Shown here one piece after another: positions 18,356 to 28,901 of a DNA stretch of 64,000 nt. Where the stretch lies: NCBI RefSeq assembly GCF_000470315.2, contig NZ_CBRF02000022.1, forward strand, positions 1-64,000, in the 5' to 3' direction. The notes below the pieces were generated by a model. It was given only the letters and a program-made list of their open reading frames with translations. It ran no database searches and was not told the origin of the DNA. The translations under genes and the position numbers were made by a program. Numbering within the stretch: position 1 is the first letter of the stretch; each line of letters opens with the position of its first letter. This DNA comes from Psychromonas sp. SP041. GTDB taxonomy: Bacteria; Pseudomonadota; Gammaproteobacteria; Enterobacterales; Psychromonadaceae.

Positions 18356-19233
18356 GGCGTGTTGATCTTTCAAGAGTGATTTTTGAACAGCATGGTGGAA
18401 ATGTATAATGGTTTCGCCAAAAATCAACATACAAGAATACCACCATGCCAAGAACAATGTTAACAGATGCACTGTGGCTAAAGCTATTACAGTTAATGCA
18501 ACACAGTGGAAGAATTTATAACAAACCCGAACATAGAATGACCTTTGAGGGGATCCTTTTTAGAATGCGGACCGGTTGTCCATGGCGAGACTTACCAACT
18601 GAATTTGGGAAATGGAGTGCTGTATTTCGGCGCTTTAATTTATGGTCAAAAAAAGGCGTTTTACTTAATTTATTCAACTGGTTATCAAAAGATACAGAGT
18701 CAGAATGGCTGTTTATTGATGGTAGTATAGTCCGTACTCATCAGCATGGAACGGGTGCTGCCACAAATGACGATGAAGCAATAGGTAAAAGCAGAGGCGG
18801 TAACTCAACAAAAATTCACTTAGCAGTGGATAGTTATGGGCTCCCCGTTTGTTTTTCATTATCTGGAGGTCAAGTACACGATATTATCCATGCCGAAGAG
18901 CTGATAAATCAATCTCCTAAATCATCTTATATTGTTGCAGATAAAGGTTATGACAGTGAAAAGCTTAGAGAGCATATACATGAAAAAGGTGCCATTTCAG
19001 TCATCCCTAGACGAAAAAACAATAAAACAGGAAACAATGACATAGATTGGTGCCTGTATAAGTATCGACATTTAGTTGAAAATGCATTTGGAAGAATTAA
19101 AAATTTCCGAGCAATAGCAACGAGATACGATAAATTAGAACAAAATTATGCAAGCATGGTTGCTTTAGCATTCACTATTATGTGGCTCCCTATGCATGCA
19201 GAGTAATTATTGAGCACCAAAGATCAACACGCC
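18356..19233 (+). mobile_element. IS5-family insertion sequence, complete
   Basis: 878 bp, with perfect 15-bp terminal inverted repeats GGCGTGTTGATCTTT and a 4-bp target duplication CTAG on both sides (18352-18355 and 19234-19237). The YTAR-type target and single transposase frame fit the IS427 group of IS5. It sits inside an EamA transporter gene, in the orientation opposite to that gene. Confidence 0.95.
18445..19206 (+). CDS. IS5-family transposase
   Basis: 253-residue DDE transposase that cuts and pastes the surrounding element. The N-terminal region reads MTFEGILFRMRTGCPWRDLP, typical of IS427-group transposases. The catalytic triad appears as Asp in WLFIDGSIVRTH, Asp in IVADKGYDSEKL, and Glu in HLVENAFGRIKNFR. 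The frame is intact and full length with no programmed frameshift needed, so the element may still be active. Confidence 0.95.
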   Translation: MPRTMLTDALWLKLLQLMQHSGRIYNKPEHRMTFEGILFRMRTGCPWRDLPTEFGKWSAVFRRFNLWSKKGVLLNLFNWLSKDTESEWLFIDGSIVRTHQHGTGAATNDDEAIGKSRGGNSTKIHLAVDSYGLPVCFSLSGGQVHDIIHAEELINQSPKSSYIVADKGYDSEKLREHIHEKGAISVIPRRKNNKTGNNDIDWCLYKYRHLVENAFGRIKNFRAIATRYDKLEQNYASMVALAFTIMWLPMHAE

Positions 19234-19742
19234 CTAGCACTAAACAAAAAACAAATACCAATAATCACATCCAACGACATATCTTCTGACTCGCCAACAA
19301 TCATAATTAATATGCCAACTAATATAAATGAGAGTGTAAACAATCGTTTTTTAGAGAGTGCTTGAGCCAGAAAGAAGTAAGAGATAATAGCGACAAAGAA
19401 TGCAGGAGTACCAGCGAGTATGGTCCCAACGTAAGCCACAGGAACACTTTTAGCACCTAATGCAGCTAAGAAAACAAAAGGAATTCCACCAAGCAAAATA
19501 AGTGCAATATCGGATAACTTCACTTTTTTGATAGTTTTACAATGAGAAACCAACCAGGGTGACAATAATATTGCAGGTACTAAAAAACGAATTAACGCGA
19601 CATCAGCAATCTCTAATGCTGAGCCATCAATAATACGTATAGTCAAAGCAAAGCCAGACCAAATGAATAAAACCAATAACATTGAGATATATCCCCAAAT
19701 AACAGGGGAATTTAAAGCGATAGAGAAGTTATCGCTTAATCG

Positions 19743-19799
19743 TTTATAAACGTTGCCTTTATAAACATTACTTTTATAGACATTACCTTTATAAACATT
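19743..19799 (-). repeat. 15-bp tandem repeat in the EamA N terminus
   Basis: Four units encode NVYKG NVYKS NVYKG NVYK before the first membrane segment. The units differ by a few bases. Similar proteins do not normally carry this cytosolic extension, so it is probably a local slippage product. Confidence 0.75.
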
Positions 19800-20018
19800 G
19801 CTACTAACCTGCTCTTTATGGTGACTATGCTGTTGAATTTTTTGCATTTTTGAAGTCCTACCAATTGTTTATAAAAAGTATCTAATAAACAATATTATCC
19901 ATTAAAAGCGACGCTCTTATCGCTCAAAGAAAGGCCAAAAACCTCAGATATTAGCTGATACAATCGATATATAAACAAACTAAGCATTAAATCACTAAAA
20001 ATAAGAGTCAGGTGAAGA

Positions 20019-20474
20019 ATGGATAAAATAGACCAACACATATTGAAGCACCTTCAAAAAGAAGCACGTATATCAATAGCAGACCTTGCCGATAAAGTCG
20101 GTTTATCCGCGTCTCCCTGCGCCAGACGCTTAAAACGATTGGAAGATGAAGGCTTCATAAAAGATTACCAAGCCAATCTAAATAAAGAAAAAGTCGGTAT
20201 TAATATGACCTTTTTTGTTGAAGTGAGCTTAGATAGACACCAAGAAAAAGCCATTGAAGAGTTTGAAATTGCGTTATTAAAAATTGAAGAAGTGATCAAT
20301 GCACATATCGTTTCAGGCGCTTTTGATTACTTATTAGAAGTTGTTAGCCCAAATTTACAAGGCTATGAAACCTTCACCACTAAACTCCATAAAATCTCCA
20401 GCGTTAAAGATATCCATACACATTTATCTGTTAGACAATTAAATACGCAACGAGAACTGCCTATGTATATTTAG
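20019..20474 (+). CDS. Lrp/AsnC-family transcriptional regulator
   Basis: 151 residues, the standard length. The N-terminal helix-turn-helix (about 1-55) reads MDKIDQHILKHLQKEARISI...SASPCARRLKRLEDEGFI. The C-terminal RAM domain (about 70-145) would bind an amino acid effector and drive oligomerisation. It is divergent from the broken EamA transporter across 170 bases; this pairing usually means an amino-acid-responsive control of the exporter. The ATG follows CAGGTGAAGA. Confidence 0.92.
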   Translation: MDKIDQHILKHLQKEARISIADLADKVGLSASPCARRLKRLEDEGFIKDYQANLNKEKVGINMTFFVEVSLDRHQEKAIEEFEIALLKIEEVINAHIVSGAFDYLLEVVSPNLQGYETFTTKLHKISSVKDIHTHLSVRQLNTQRELPMYI

Positions 20475-20583
20475 GTGTTATGAAAAACTCAGGAGTTATA
20501 TTAACGAGCTCAGAACTTGGCAGGTTAAACGTTGAAAGTCATAACTTTTGTTGTTGATAAAAATAGCAGAATAACGAAATAGC

Positions 20584-20614
20584 AAAATAATAAAATAATA
20601 AAATAATAAAATAA
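20584..20614. repeat. 8-bp AAAATAAT tandem repeat
   Basis: Almost four direct units of AAAATAAT lie downstream of the Lrp-type gene, in non-coding DNA. Confidence 0.8.
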
Positions 20615-20617
20615 CGA

Positions 20618-20665
20618 TGCACAGCCTTATTTAATCAATGAATATTAAATAGGGTTATGCATTTT
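20618..20665 (+). terminator. Probable terminator of the Lrp-type gene
   Basis: TGCACAGCCTTATTTAAT can pair with ATTAAATAGGGTTATGCA (a few wobbles and one mismatch), followed by TTTT. It lies between convergent genes and could serve both. Confidence 0.6.
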
Positions 20666-20722
20666 CTAAGCTAAATATTAACTTAAGCATCAGCCCTTAA
20701 GCATTAACCACAAAAAGAATAA

Positions 20723-21805
<1,083 letters not shown>

Positions 21806-21989
21806 CTAATTTCTCATCCATAAAAATAAAAACAATCATTATTTAACAGTATAAACTCTGAAATAAATGTTAAGTACTTTAATTAAAGCTTGTTTTATAA
21901 GCACTAATCATTATGATCACAGGATTAAAGACCCTTCCCAGCTCGACGTAAGACCTGTCATAAAAGCAATAAAAAATTAAGGACATAAC

Positions 21990-23819
21990 ATGTATAAATT
22001 TTTTGAAAATTTAGTGCCTGCACTAGATGATCAAGAGCCAACTCAACCGCCTAAAACGCTAGTAGCTTTTTGTATGCATTATACAAAAGGTTATAAAAAA
22101 GCGCTTTTTGCGATGACACTATTAACCGCTTTATTAGCGATTTTAGAAGTGTCGTTATTTGGTTTTATGGGACAGCTAGTAGATTGGTTAATCACTAAAA
22201 ACCCAGAAACCCTATTACAAGATGAAGGCCAAAAATTATTAATCATGTCAGTCATTGTATTGGTTTTAATTCCTTTATTAATACTGCTGCATTCTTTAAT
22301 TGTTCACCAGGTTTTACTCGGCAATTACCCAATGTCGATACGCTGGTTTGCACACCGTTATTTATTAAAACAAAGTGTTTCTTTTTATCAAGATGACTTT
22401 GCCGGTCGTATCGCTACCAAAGTAATGCAAACCGCATTAGCAGTACGTGAAACCGTCATGAAGTTATTAAATGTCATGGTCTACATTTTAGTTTACTTAA
22501 TTTCTATGATTGTGATGGTGGCACAGGCCGATTACCGCTTAGCGATTCCAATGTTAGTATGGTTGGTTATATATACTTGTATTCAATACTATTTCATTCC
22601 AAAATTAAAAAAAGTGGCAGTAGAACAAGCTGATGCTCGATCAACGATGACCGGTCGTATTGTTGATAGTTACACCAATATATCAACCGTTAAGTTATTT
22701 GCGCATACTGACTCAGAATCAGCTTATGCTAAACAAGGGATGACTGGTTTTTTAGAGACGGTTTACCGCCAAATGCGTTTAGCAACAGGTATCAACATTT
22801 GCGTACAAATCTCAAATTACACCTTAGCGTTTGCAATCACAGCCTTGTCAATATCGTTATGGATGCAAAGTGCTATCACAGTCGGCGCGATTGCCGTCGC
22901 GATCAGTTTAGCACTGCGTTTAAACGGTATGTCACAATGGATCATGTATGAACTAAGTGCCCTATTTGAAAACATTGGTACCGTAACAGACGGCATGAAC
23001 ACACTTGCTAAACCCAATATTATTAAAGATAAAGAAGGGGCAAAACCATTAGTGGTTTCTGAAGGTAACATCTACTTTAAACAAATGAGTTTCCATTACG
23101 GTGAAAATAAAGGCGTGATTGAAAACTTTGATTTGAATATTAAAGCAGGTGAAAAAATTGGTTTAGTCGGCCGTTCAGGCGCAGGTAAATCAACCTTAGT
23201 CAATCTATTATTACGCTTTTACGATGTTGAAAAAGGCCAAATTATTATTGATGGTCAAGATATCAAAGCAGTGCAACAAGAAAGCTTACGTTTACAAATA
23301 GGCATGGTGACTCAAGATACTTCATTGTTACACCGCTCTATCCGTGAAAACATCCTCTACGGACGCCCAGATGCAACGGAAGAGGAAATGGTCAATGCAA
23401 CGAAACAAGCGCAAGCACATGAATTTATTTCAACGCTAACAGATAACGAAGGTAATGTTGGATACGACGCGCAAGTAGGCGAACGAGGCGTGAAGCTTTC
23501 AGGTGGTCAACGTCAGCGTATTGCTATCTCTCGCGTACTATTAAAAGATGCACCGATTTTAGTGTTAGATGAAGCGACATCAGCCTTAGACTCAGAAGTT
23601 GAAGCGGCGATTCAAGAAAGCTTGTATGAATTAATGCAAGGCAAAACGGTGATTGCCATTGCCCACCGTCTATCGACTATTGCCGCTATGGACCGTTTAA
23701 TAGTATTAGATAAAGGTAATATTATTGAGCAAGGTAGCCACCAAGAATTGATTGCTAAAAATGGTGTTTATGCACAATTATGGGCACATCAAACAGGTGG
23801 TTTTTTAGGAAGTGAATAG
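21990..23819 (+). CDS. ABC exporter, fused permease-ATPase (MsbA-like)
   Basis: 609-residue half-transporter that would act as a homodimer in the inner membrane. Six membrane segments span about 35-315. The nucleotide-binding domain (about 355-600) has Walker A GRSGAGKST, Q-loop VTQDTSLLH, signature LSGGQRQR, Walker B ILVLDEATSALD and the switch His in IAHRLST. Related to lipid and multidrug exporters; the substrate is not evident. AAGGACATAAC precedes the ATG. Single gene with its own terminator. Confidence 0.93.
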   Translation: MYKFFENLVPALDDQEPTQPPKTLVAFCMHYTKGYKKALFAMTLLTALLAILEVSLFGFMGQLVDWLITKNPETLLQDEGQKLLIMSVIVLVLIPLLILLHSLIVHQVLLGNYPMSIRWFAHRYLLKQSVSFYQDDFAGRIATKVMQTALAVRETVMKLLNVMVYILVYLISMIVMVAQADYRLAIPMLVWLVIYTCIQYYFIPKLKKVAVEQADARSTMTGRIVDSYTNISTVKLFAHTDSESAYAKQGMTGFLETVYRQMRLATGINICVQISNYTLAFAITALSISLWMQSAITVGAIAVAISLALRLNGMSQWIMYELSALFENIGTVTDGMNTLAKPNIIKDKEGAKPLVVSEGNIYFKQMSFHYGENKGVIENFDLNIKAGEKIGLVGRSGAGKSTLVNLLLRFYDVEKGQIIIDGQDIKAVQQESLRLQIGMVTQDTSLLHRSIRENILYGRPDATEEEMVNATKQAQAHEFISTLTDNEGNVGYDAQVGERGVKLSGGQRQRIAISRVLLKDAPILVLDEATSALDSEVEAAIQESLYELMQGKTVIAIAHRLSTIAAMDRLIVLDKGNIIEQGSHQELIAKNGVYAQLWAHQTGGFLGSE

Positions 23820-23884
23820 CTTTATAACGCTTGCGGTTTACGTTAGTAATATAAAAACTAATTATCTAATCATTTACGGTTAAT

Positions 23885-23924
23885 AAAAACTAGCTTAATC
23901 ATTTACTATTAAGCTAGTTTTTTA
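23885..23924. terminator. Terminator after the ABC exporter
   Basis: AAACTAGCTTAAT pairs perfectly with ATTAAGCTAGTTT and is followed by TTTTA. An A-run on the left makes it usable by the convergent LysE-family gene too. The remaining 200 bases to 24125 hold nothing recognisable. Confidence 0.88.
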
Positions 23925-24125
23925 CCTAATATCTATTTTAAGATCAATAGTTCAAGATACTTAGCTTAATTCACCTCGTTTTAGGAGCTTAGTTTAAAGT
24001 AGTAACTTCAAATTTACATTTAAAATAATTTTAAATGTATTACACAAAATAATATATATCTGCCCTATTCAACGAATACACTTTATTAATTACTATTTAA
24101 AATAATATTTAATCTATTATTATAC

Positions 24126-24737
24126 TTATTTATTTGATGCCGCTAATCCAATACCAAAACACATAAAAAGACCACCACTCACTTTATTCAGAACTTTTCT
24201 TCCTGTTGGTTCTAATAGTTTACTTTTAGCAAAGCTTGATAAAAAAGCATACCCGCTATGAATAATAATAACTAAACCACAAAAAGTTAAAGATAGAAGA
24301 ATAAATTGGTTAATATAACTTCCTTGAAAACTAATAAATTGAGGAAATAAGGACATAAAAAATAATATAGGTTTAGGATTTGAAATAGTAAGAGAAAGTC
24401 CTTCTAGATAGCATTTTTTATTCGATTTATCTTGTAGCATAATGTCACTATCTAAAGATGTTTTAGCTCTCCACATTTTGATACCAAGATAAATCAAATA
24501 GACGGCTCCAATTAACTTAACAATGGTAAATGCAATGGATGAGGTCGCTAAGATAATTCCAACGCCTGACGCAGAAAGAATAGAAACAGCCAACATCCCC
24601 GTTGCAACTCCTAATATCCCAGAAAAAGTTTTTGAAGACTCTCTCTGTATTGCGTTATTAATAGTTAAAATAATACCAGGGCCTGGAATAGCGATCGTCA
24701 ATGCAGCAACGGCTATATAGAGTAAATAATTATCCAA
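24126..24737 (-). CDS. LysE/RhtB-family amino acid exporter
   Basis: 203 residues with about six hydrophobic segments. The N terminus has the family motif IPGPGIILTINNAIQ (about 17-31), and TISNPKPILFFMSLFPQF is the second conserved stretch. Members export lysine, homoserine, threonine or other amino acids; which one cannot be read. It stands alone. Confidence 0.92.
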   Translation of the reverse strand: MDNYLLYIAVAALTIAIPGPGIILTINNAIQRESSKTFSGILGVATGMLAVSILSASGVGIILATSSIAFTIVKLIGAVYLIYLGIKMWRAKTSLDSDIMLQDKSNKKCYLEGLSLTISNPKPILFFMSLFPQFISFQGSYINQFILLSLTFCGLVIIIHSGYAFLSSFAKSKLLEPTGRKVLNKVSGGLFMCFGIGLAASNK

Positions 24738-25065
24738 AGTTATTCCTTATAAAAACATTATGTTGAACAATAAAAAACTATCATACTTTTTGGAAAACGC
24801 ATGCTCTAATCACTTAATCATTATCTACACAGCAGTATTTTTATTAGACGATTAAGTAGTGTATTAAATTAATAAACTATCTATTTTATCTAAAATAGTG
24901 ATGTAAATTACCCTATTCAATATAAATCTAATAGAGGAAGTAGTCTAATATAATAAGCAAATCTCAATACTTAAATTCCAATAGTTAACCCACTACAATC
25001 CTTACCTAACCAATATGTTTGATTGCGCTTTTAACAGAACTTGATATGATTTGGCACAATTATAG

Positions 25066-25165
25066 TCGGGGAGCCTTAGGCTGAGAACGAGTGTGATATC
25101 AAGACTTATTGATAAAGCATCGATACCCGTTGAACCTGATACAGTTAACACTGACGCAGGGAACT
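25066..25165 (+). promoter_or_regulatory. TPP riboswitch (THI element)
   Basis: The conserved thi-box pattern is clear: CGGGGAGCC, GGCTGAGA, then ACCCGTTGAACCTGAT, CAGTTAACACTG and CGCAGGGAA. It binds thiamin pyrophosphate and lowers expression when the vitamin is plentiful. It lies 80 bases before thiD and heads the thiamin salvage operon. I see no clear terminator hairpin with a T-run between it and thiD, which suggests control of translation start. The 330 bases upstream (24738-25065) are AT-rich and hold no gene. Confidence 0.97.
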
Positions 25166-25244
25166 ATTTATAAACCATCCCTGTAGCATCTCTTTGCTGA
25201 TGTTGGTTGATATAAGTTCCGCTCGCGTTTTCATCGGAGCCATT

Positions 25245-26087
25245 ATGTCTGACCTTATTCTTAACGCTATTTGTACACCTAGTAGCACCCCGATTGTATT
25301 GACTATTGCTGGTTCTGACAGCAGTGGCGGTGCAGGCATTCAAGCCGATATCAAAACTATTTCTGCGACAGGCAGTTACGCTTGTTCTGCAATCACTGCC
25401 ATTACTGCACAAAATACACTTGGCGTATCCGCTATATTTCCGATTCCACTTGAATATGTTGAAAAGCAGTTAGACGCTGTATTTAGTGATCTCAACATTG
25501 TTGCTGTAAAAGTGGGTATGTTAGCTGATTGCGACATTATCAAAGTGGTTGCTAAAAAACTCAAGCAATACAAACCAGCCTTTTTAGTCATCGACCCTGT
25601 CATGGTAACAACCAATGGCGATTTACTATTAGAAAAAGTAGCCATTCAAACCTTAAAAACAGAATTACTGCCAATGGCTGATTTAATCACGCCAAACTTG
25701 CCTGAAGGGGCGGCGTTAATTGATAGCCAACTTCCCACTAGCGAACAAGAAATGCAGACAATGATTGATGCATTACGCCTGTTAGGCGCTAAAGCAGTCT
25801 TATTAAAAGGTGGGCATTTAGAACAAGACGAAAACAGTAATGATTTATTAATTTTACCGAATTCAGTACAGCAACTTACAGCAAAACGCGTTGATACTAA
25901 TAACAATCACGGTACAGGCTGCACCTTATCTTCAGCCATCGCTTCTTATCTCGCTCAAGGTAATGAACTGACAACAGCAGTGCAACTGGGTAAAGACTAT
26001 ATTACGCAAGCACTACAACATGCCGACCAACTTAAAATTGGTAAAGGTCGCGGCCCTGTTGACCATTTTTACAAGCTGAATCGATAG
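25245..26087 (+). CDS. thiD: Hydroxymethylpyrimidine/phosphomethylpyrimidine kinase
   Basis: ThiD phosphorylates HMP twice to HMP-PP, the pyrimidine half of thiamin. I use ATG 25245 (MSDLILNAICTP, 280 residues) because GGAG sits 5 bases before it; the upstream in-frame ATG at 25194 lacks one and lies in the leader. Ribokinase-like fold: IAGSDSSGGAGIQADIKT (substrate site), VDPVM-type IDPVMVTTNGD, TPNLPEG, LKGGH, and the C-terminal anion hole NNHGTGCTLSSAIA. First gene after the TPP riboswitch and immediately followed by the ABC ATPase gene. Confidence 0.97.
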   Translation: MSDLILNAICTPSSTPIVLTIAGSDSSGGAGIQADIKTISATGSYACSAITAITAQNTLGVSAIFPIPLEYVEKQLDAVFSDLNIVAVKVGMLADCDIIKVVAKKLKQYKPAFLVIDPVMVTTNGDLLLEKVAIQTLKTELLPMADLITPNLPEGAALIDSQLPTSEQEMQTMIDALRLLGAKAVLLKGGHLEQDENSNDLLILPNSVQQLTAKRVDTNNNHGTGCTLSSAIASYLAQGNELTTAVQLGKDYITQALQHADQLKIGKGRGPVDHFYKLNR

Positions 26088-26951
26088 ATGTTAAGCATGA
26101 CCAATAAGCATTCGTCGAAGCAAGTAGTGCCAAAGCAAACAATGCCAAAGGAATCAGTCTCAAAGCAAGCAATATCGAATGAAATAAATGCACCGAGTAT
26201 TGATATTAAAGATGCAAGCTTACGTTATCACCATAGTGAACAGTACGTATTGTCATCGCTGAACATGCACTTTCCTGCTGCACAATGGACCTGTATTTTA
26301 GGGCGAAGTGGTTGCGGTAAAAGCTCCCTATTACGTTATCTCGCTAATTTATTGGTTGATAAAGTAACATGGTCAGGACAACTATCCACCAGCAGCAACC
26401 TACCTTTACAAAACCAAATTGCTTATATGGCCCAGCAAGATTTATTAATGCCATGGTTATCGGTATTAGATAACGTTCTGTTAAGTGAAAAGCTCAGTAA
26501 CAAAAGTCACAAGACTGATAGACAACAAAAATCACTACACATTGCAAAAGCACAACAGCTATTAGAGCAAGTAGGCCTGTCCGATAAAACACATTATTTA
26601 CCGCAGCAATTATCTGGTGGCATGCGTCAACGAGTTGCACTAGCGAGAACCTTAATGCAAAACAAACCAGTGGTATTGATGGACGAACCTTTTTCAGCAT
26701 TAGATGCAGTCACTCGCTATCGTTTACAAAACCTAGCCCATCAATTATTAAAAGATAAAACGGTGGTGTTGATTACTCACGATCCACAAGAAGCGATTCG
26801 CTTAGCTAATCAGCTGTACATTATGCAAGGTCAACCTGCCTTTGCAGAATCATTAACAGTGCCTGATAGCCAGATACCAAGATCCTTTGATACTCAAAGT
26901 GCCAGCTTGCAACAACAAATTCTGGATCGATTGGAGCAAGATTATGAGTAA
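26088..26951 (+). CDS. thiZ: Thiamin-precursor ABC transporter, ATPase
   Basis: ATP-binding subunit of the ThiXYZ-type importer for a pyrimidine thiamin precursor. 287 residues with Walker A GRSGCGKSS, Q-loop MAQQDLLMPW, signature LSGGMRQR, Walker B VVLMDEPFSALD and switch His in LITHDPQEA. The first about 35 residues are polar with repeated (S/P)KQ motifs and are not part of the ATPase fold. The ATG directly abuts the thiD stop; an ATG 9 bases on (26097) is an alternative. Overlaps the permease gene by 8 bases. Confidence 0.94.
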   Translation: MLSMTNKHSSKQVVPKQTMPKESVSKQAISNEINAPSIDIKDASLRYHHSEQYVLSSLNMHFPAAQWTCILGRSGCGKSSLLRYLANLLVDKVTWSGQLSTSSNLPLQNQIAYMAQQDLLMPWLSVLDNVLLSEKLSNKSHKTDRQQKSLHIAKAQQLLEQVGLSDKTHYLPQQLSGGMRQRVALARTLMQNKPVVLMDEPFSALDAVTRYRLQNLAHQLLKDKTVVLITHDPQEAIRLANQLYIMQGQPAFAESLTVPDSQIPRSFDTQSASLQQQILDRLEQDYE

Positions 26952-27741
26952 TTTACCTCCCATGATTAACCTAGCGAAACCGATTAAAAGTAAGGACAAA
27001 ACCCTACATCCAGTATTACGTTCGTTACTTACTTTTGCAGTGATTATTGCCATTTGGCAAGCTGTTGTGATCGTATTTAAATTACCTGCTTTTATTCTAC
27101 CTGAGCCTTTATCTGTGTTCGAACGTTTGATTGCACGCTATGACGTTTTATTAAGGCATAGTTGGGTGACCACTCAAGAGATCATACTCGGCTTATTATT
27201 AGGCTTATCCATGGGCTTATGTTTTGCCTTGCAGATGTTGTTATTTAAACCAATCAAACGTTGGTTATTGCCGATTTTAATTACTAGCCAAGCGATCCCC
27301 GTTTTTGCCATCGCGCCTATTTTGATGATCTGGTTAGGTTATGGCATTGCTTCAAAAATAGTCATGGCTGCGATGATCATCTTTTTCCCTGTTACAACTT
27401 GTTGTTATGACGGGTTAAAAAACACACCGACGGGTTATCTCGACTTAGCTAAGACCATGAATGCCAGTAAATGGAAGATGTTACGCCATATTCAATTGCC
27501 AGCGTCATTACCTACTTTGGCCTCTGGTATTCGTGTCGCTGTGGTTATTGCACCGATTGGCGCCGTTGCTGGTGAATGGGTTGGTTCAAGTGAAGGCTTG
27601 GGTTATTTAATGCTGCAAGCTAATGCTCGTATGTTAATAGATGAAATGTTTGCTGCTTTATTCATCCTGTCTACGATTTCAGTCGGCTTATATTTCATCA
27701 CCGATAAGTTATTAAAAAAACTGATCCCATGGGAGGTCTAA
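26944..27741 (+). CDS. thiX: Thiamin-precursor ABC transporter, permease
   Basis: Inner-membrane permease of the ThiXYZ importer. I choose ATG 26944 (MSNLPPMINL, 265 residues), which overlaps the end of thiZ, because GGAGCAAGATT precedes it. About six hydrophobic segments are present. The coupling loop of binding-protein-dependent permeases shows as KTMNASKWKMLRHIQLPASLPTL (about 165-190), followed by GAVAGEWVGSSEGLGYLM, typical of the SsuC/TauC/ThiX group. Confidence 0.94.
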   Translation: MSNLPPMINLAKPIKSKDKTLHPVLRSLLTFAVIIAIWQAVVIVFKLPAFILPEPLSVFERLIARYDVLLRHSWVTTQEIILGLLLGLSMGLCFALQMLLFKPIKRWLLPILITSQAIPVFAIAPILMIWLGYGIASKIVMAAMIIFFPVTTCCYDGLKNTPTGYLDLAKTMNASKWKMLRHIQLPASLPTLASGIRVAVVIAPIGAVAGEWVGSSEGLGYLMLQANARMLIDEMFAALFILSTISVGLYFITDKLLKKLIPWEV

Positions 27742-27875
27742 AAGCGCGTTTTCTATTATTCAAAATAGCAAATCAAAGTAGCAAAAATGAGTACCCGTTT
27801 GCGCTCAACTAAAGCGCAACCATATTAATTTATAAACAATGCACACTCTTTAAATACAATAAGGAAATACACTAC

Positions 27876-28826
27876 ATGAAAAAGAATTTCATCTTAACCA
27901 CGCTTACTTTAGCGGCAACCTTGTTCTCATTTTCAGCACAAGCTGAGGATAAAAAAGTCACTCTGATGTTGGATTGGTTTGTTAACCCGAACCATGGCCC
28001 AATTATCGTGGCACAGCAACGTGGTTATTTTAAAGAACAAGGCTTGAACGTCATTATTCAAGAGCCTGCCGATCCAAGTATGCCACCAAAACTAGTAGCT
28101 GCAGGCAACATTGACCTTGCTATAACTTATCAACCGAACCTAATTATTGATGTTGCAGAAGGGTTACCTTTAGTGCGCTCAGCAACATTAATCGCTACGC
28201 CATTAAACACATTAATGGTATTGGATAACGGAAAAATTAATTCGCTAAGCGATTTGAAAGGTAAAAAAGTAGGTATTGCTATTTCAGGAAGCGAAGAAGC
28301 GACCATCGGTAAAATGCTAGAAACCGTTAATGTCAGTTACGATGAGTTAGAGATCATTAACGTGGGTTGGGCATTATCAGCGTCATTAGCATCGGGTAAA
28401 GTTGATGCAATTTGGGGTGGTCTACGCAACTTTGAAACGAACCAATTGGCATTAGAAGGTTTTAAAGCTAAGGCTTATTTCCCTGAAGAACATGGTGTTC
28501 CAGCTTATGATGAACTTATATTTGTAGCTAATGCTAAAAAATATGATGCTGCGATGATTAATGCTTTTAATAAAGCCCTAGAACAAGCCACTATTTATAT
28601 TGTTAACCATCCAAAAGAAGCTTGGAATGAGTTTGTTAACTATGCACCAGATACCTTAAACAATGAGCTTAATAAACGAGCATGGCGCGATACGTTAACA
28701 CGTTTTGCATTACGCCCTGCTGCTATCGATTTAAAACGTTACGATGATTACGCGCAATTTATGTTTGATAACAAGCTAATTAAAAGCCTGCCAAAAGCAA
28801 AAGATTATATGCCTACATTCAAGTAA
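27876..28826 (+). CDS. thiY: Thiamin-precursor binding protein (THI5/NMT1-like)
   Basis: Periplasmic binding protein that delivers a formylaminopyrimidine-type precursor to ThiXZ. 316 residues with a signal peptide (MKKNFILTTLTLAATLFSFSAQA, cleavage after about 23). The mature protein opens KKVTLMLDWFVNPNHGPIIVA, the hallmark of THI5/ThiY proteins, then YFKEQGLNVII and DLAITYQPNLI. It lies 134 bases after thiX. Confidence 0.94.
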   Translation: MKKNFILTTLTLAATLFSFSAQAEDKKVTLMLDWFVNPNHGPIIVAQQRGYFKEQGLNVIIQEPADPSMPPKLVAAGNIDLAITYQPNLIIDVAEGLPLVRSATLIATPLNTLMVLDNGKINSLSDLKGKKVGIAISGSEEATIGKMLETVNVSYDELEIINVGWALSASLASGKVDAIWGGLRNFETNQLALEGFKAKAYFPEEHGVPAYDELIFVANAKKYDAAMINAFNKALEQATIYIVNHPKEAWNEFVNYAPDTLNNELNKRAWRDTLTRFALRPAAIDLKRYDDYAQFMFDNKLIKSLPKAKDYMPTFK

Positions 28827-28840
28827 TGAAATAGCTTAAT

Positions 28841-28859
28841 GTCCGTTGAAAAAACGGAC
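28841..28859 (+). other. Small hairpin between thiY and tenA
   Basis: GTCCGTT and AACGGAC form a 7-bp stem with a GAAAA-type loop in the 75-base gap. There is no T-run on the plus strand. It may stabilise the upstream mRNA or partly reduce read-through inside the operon. Confidence 0.45.
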
Positions 28860-28901
28860 TAAAAATTCACTCAATAGCAAATTTAAAACAGTGAGAAAAT
28901 C

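Larger units (their letters stand above)
17964..19847 (-). pseudogene. EamA (DMT) family transporter interrupted by an IS5-family element
   Basis: The N-terminal half is at 19238-19847 (WGYISMLLVLFIWSGFALTIRII...) and the C-terminal half at 17964-18355 (SFLWSVYIIGL...VIGVILSSRC). Removing the IS (18356-19233) and one CTAG copy rejoins them in frame as ...FLFSASFLWSVYI..., giving about 333 residues with ten membrane segments, a normal DMT-family exporter. The insertion falls at about residue 205. The N terminus carries four NVYK(G/S) repeats. A divergent Lrp-type gene lies just upstream and probably regulated it as an amino-acid or drug exporter. Unless the IS excises, only truncated products are made. 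Confidence 0.92.

Noticed and set aside
17964-18446. Independent short transporter gene starting inside the IS
   Set aside because: Its first about 30 codons are IS sequence; the rest rejoins in frame with the 19238-19847 piece.
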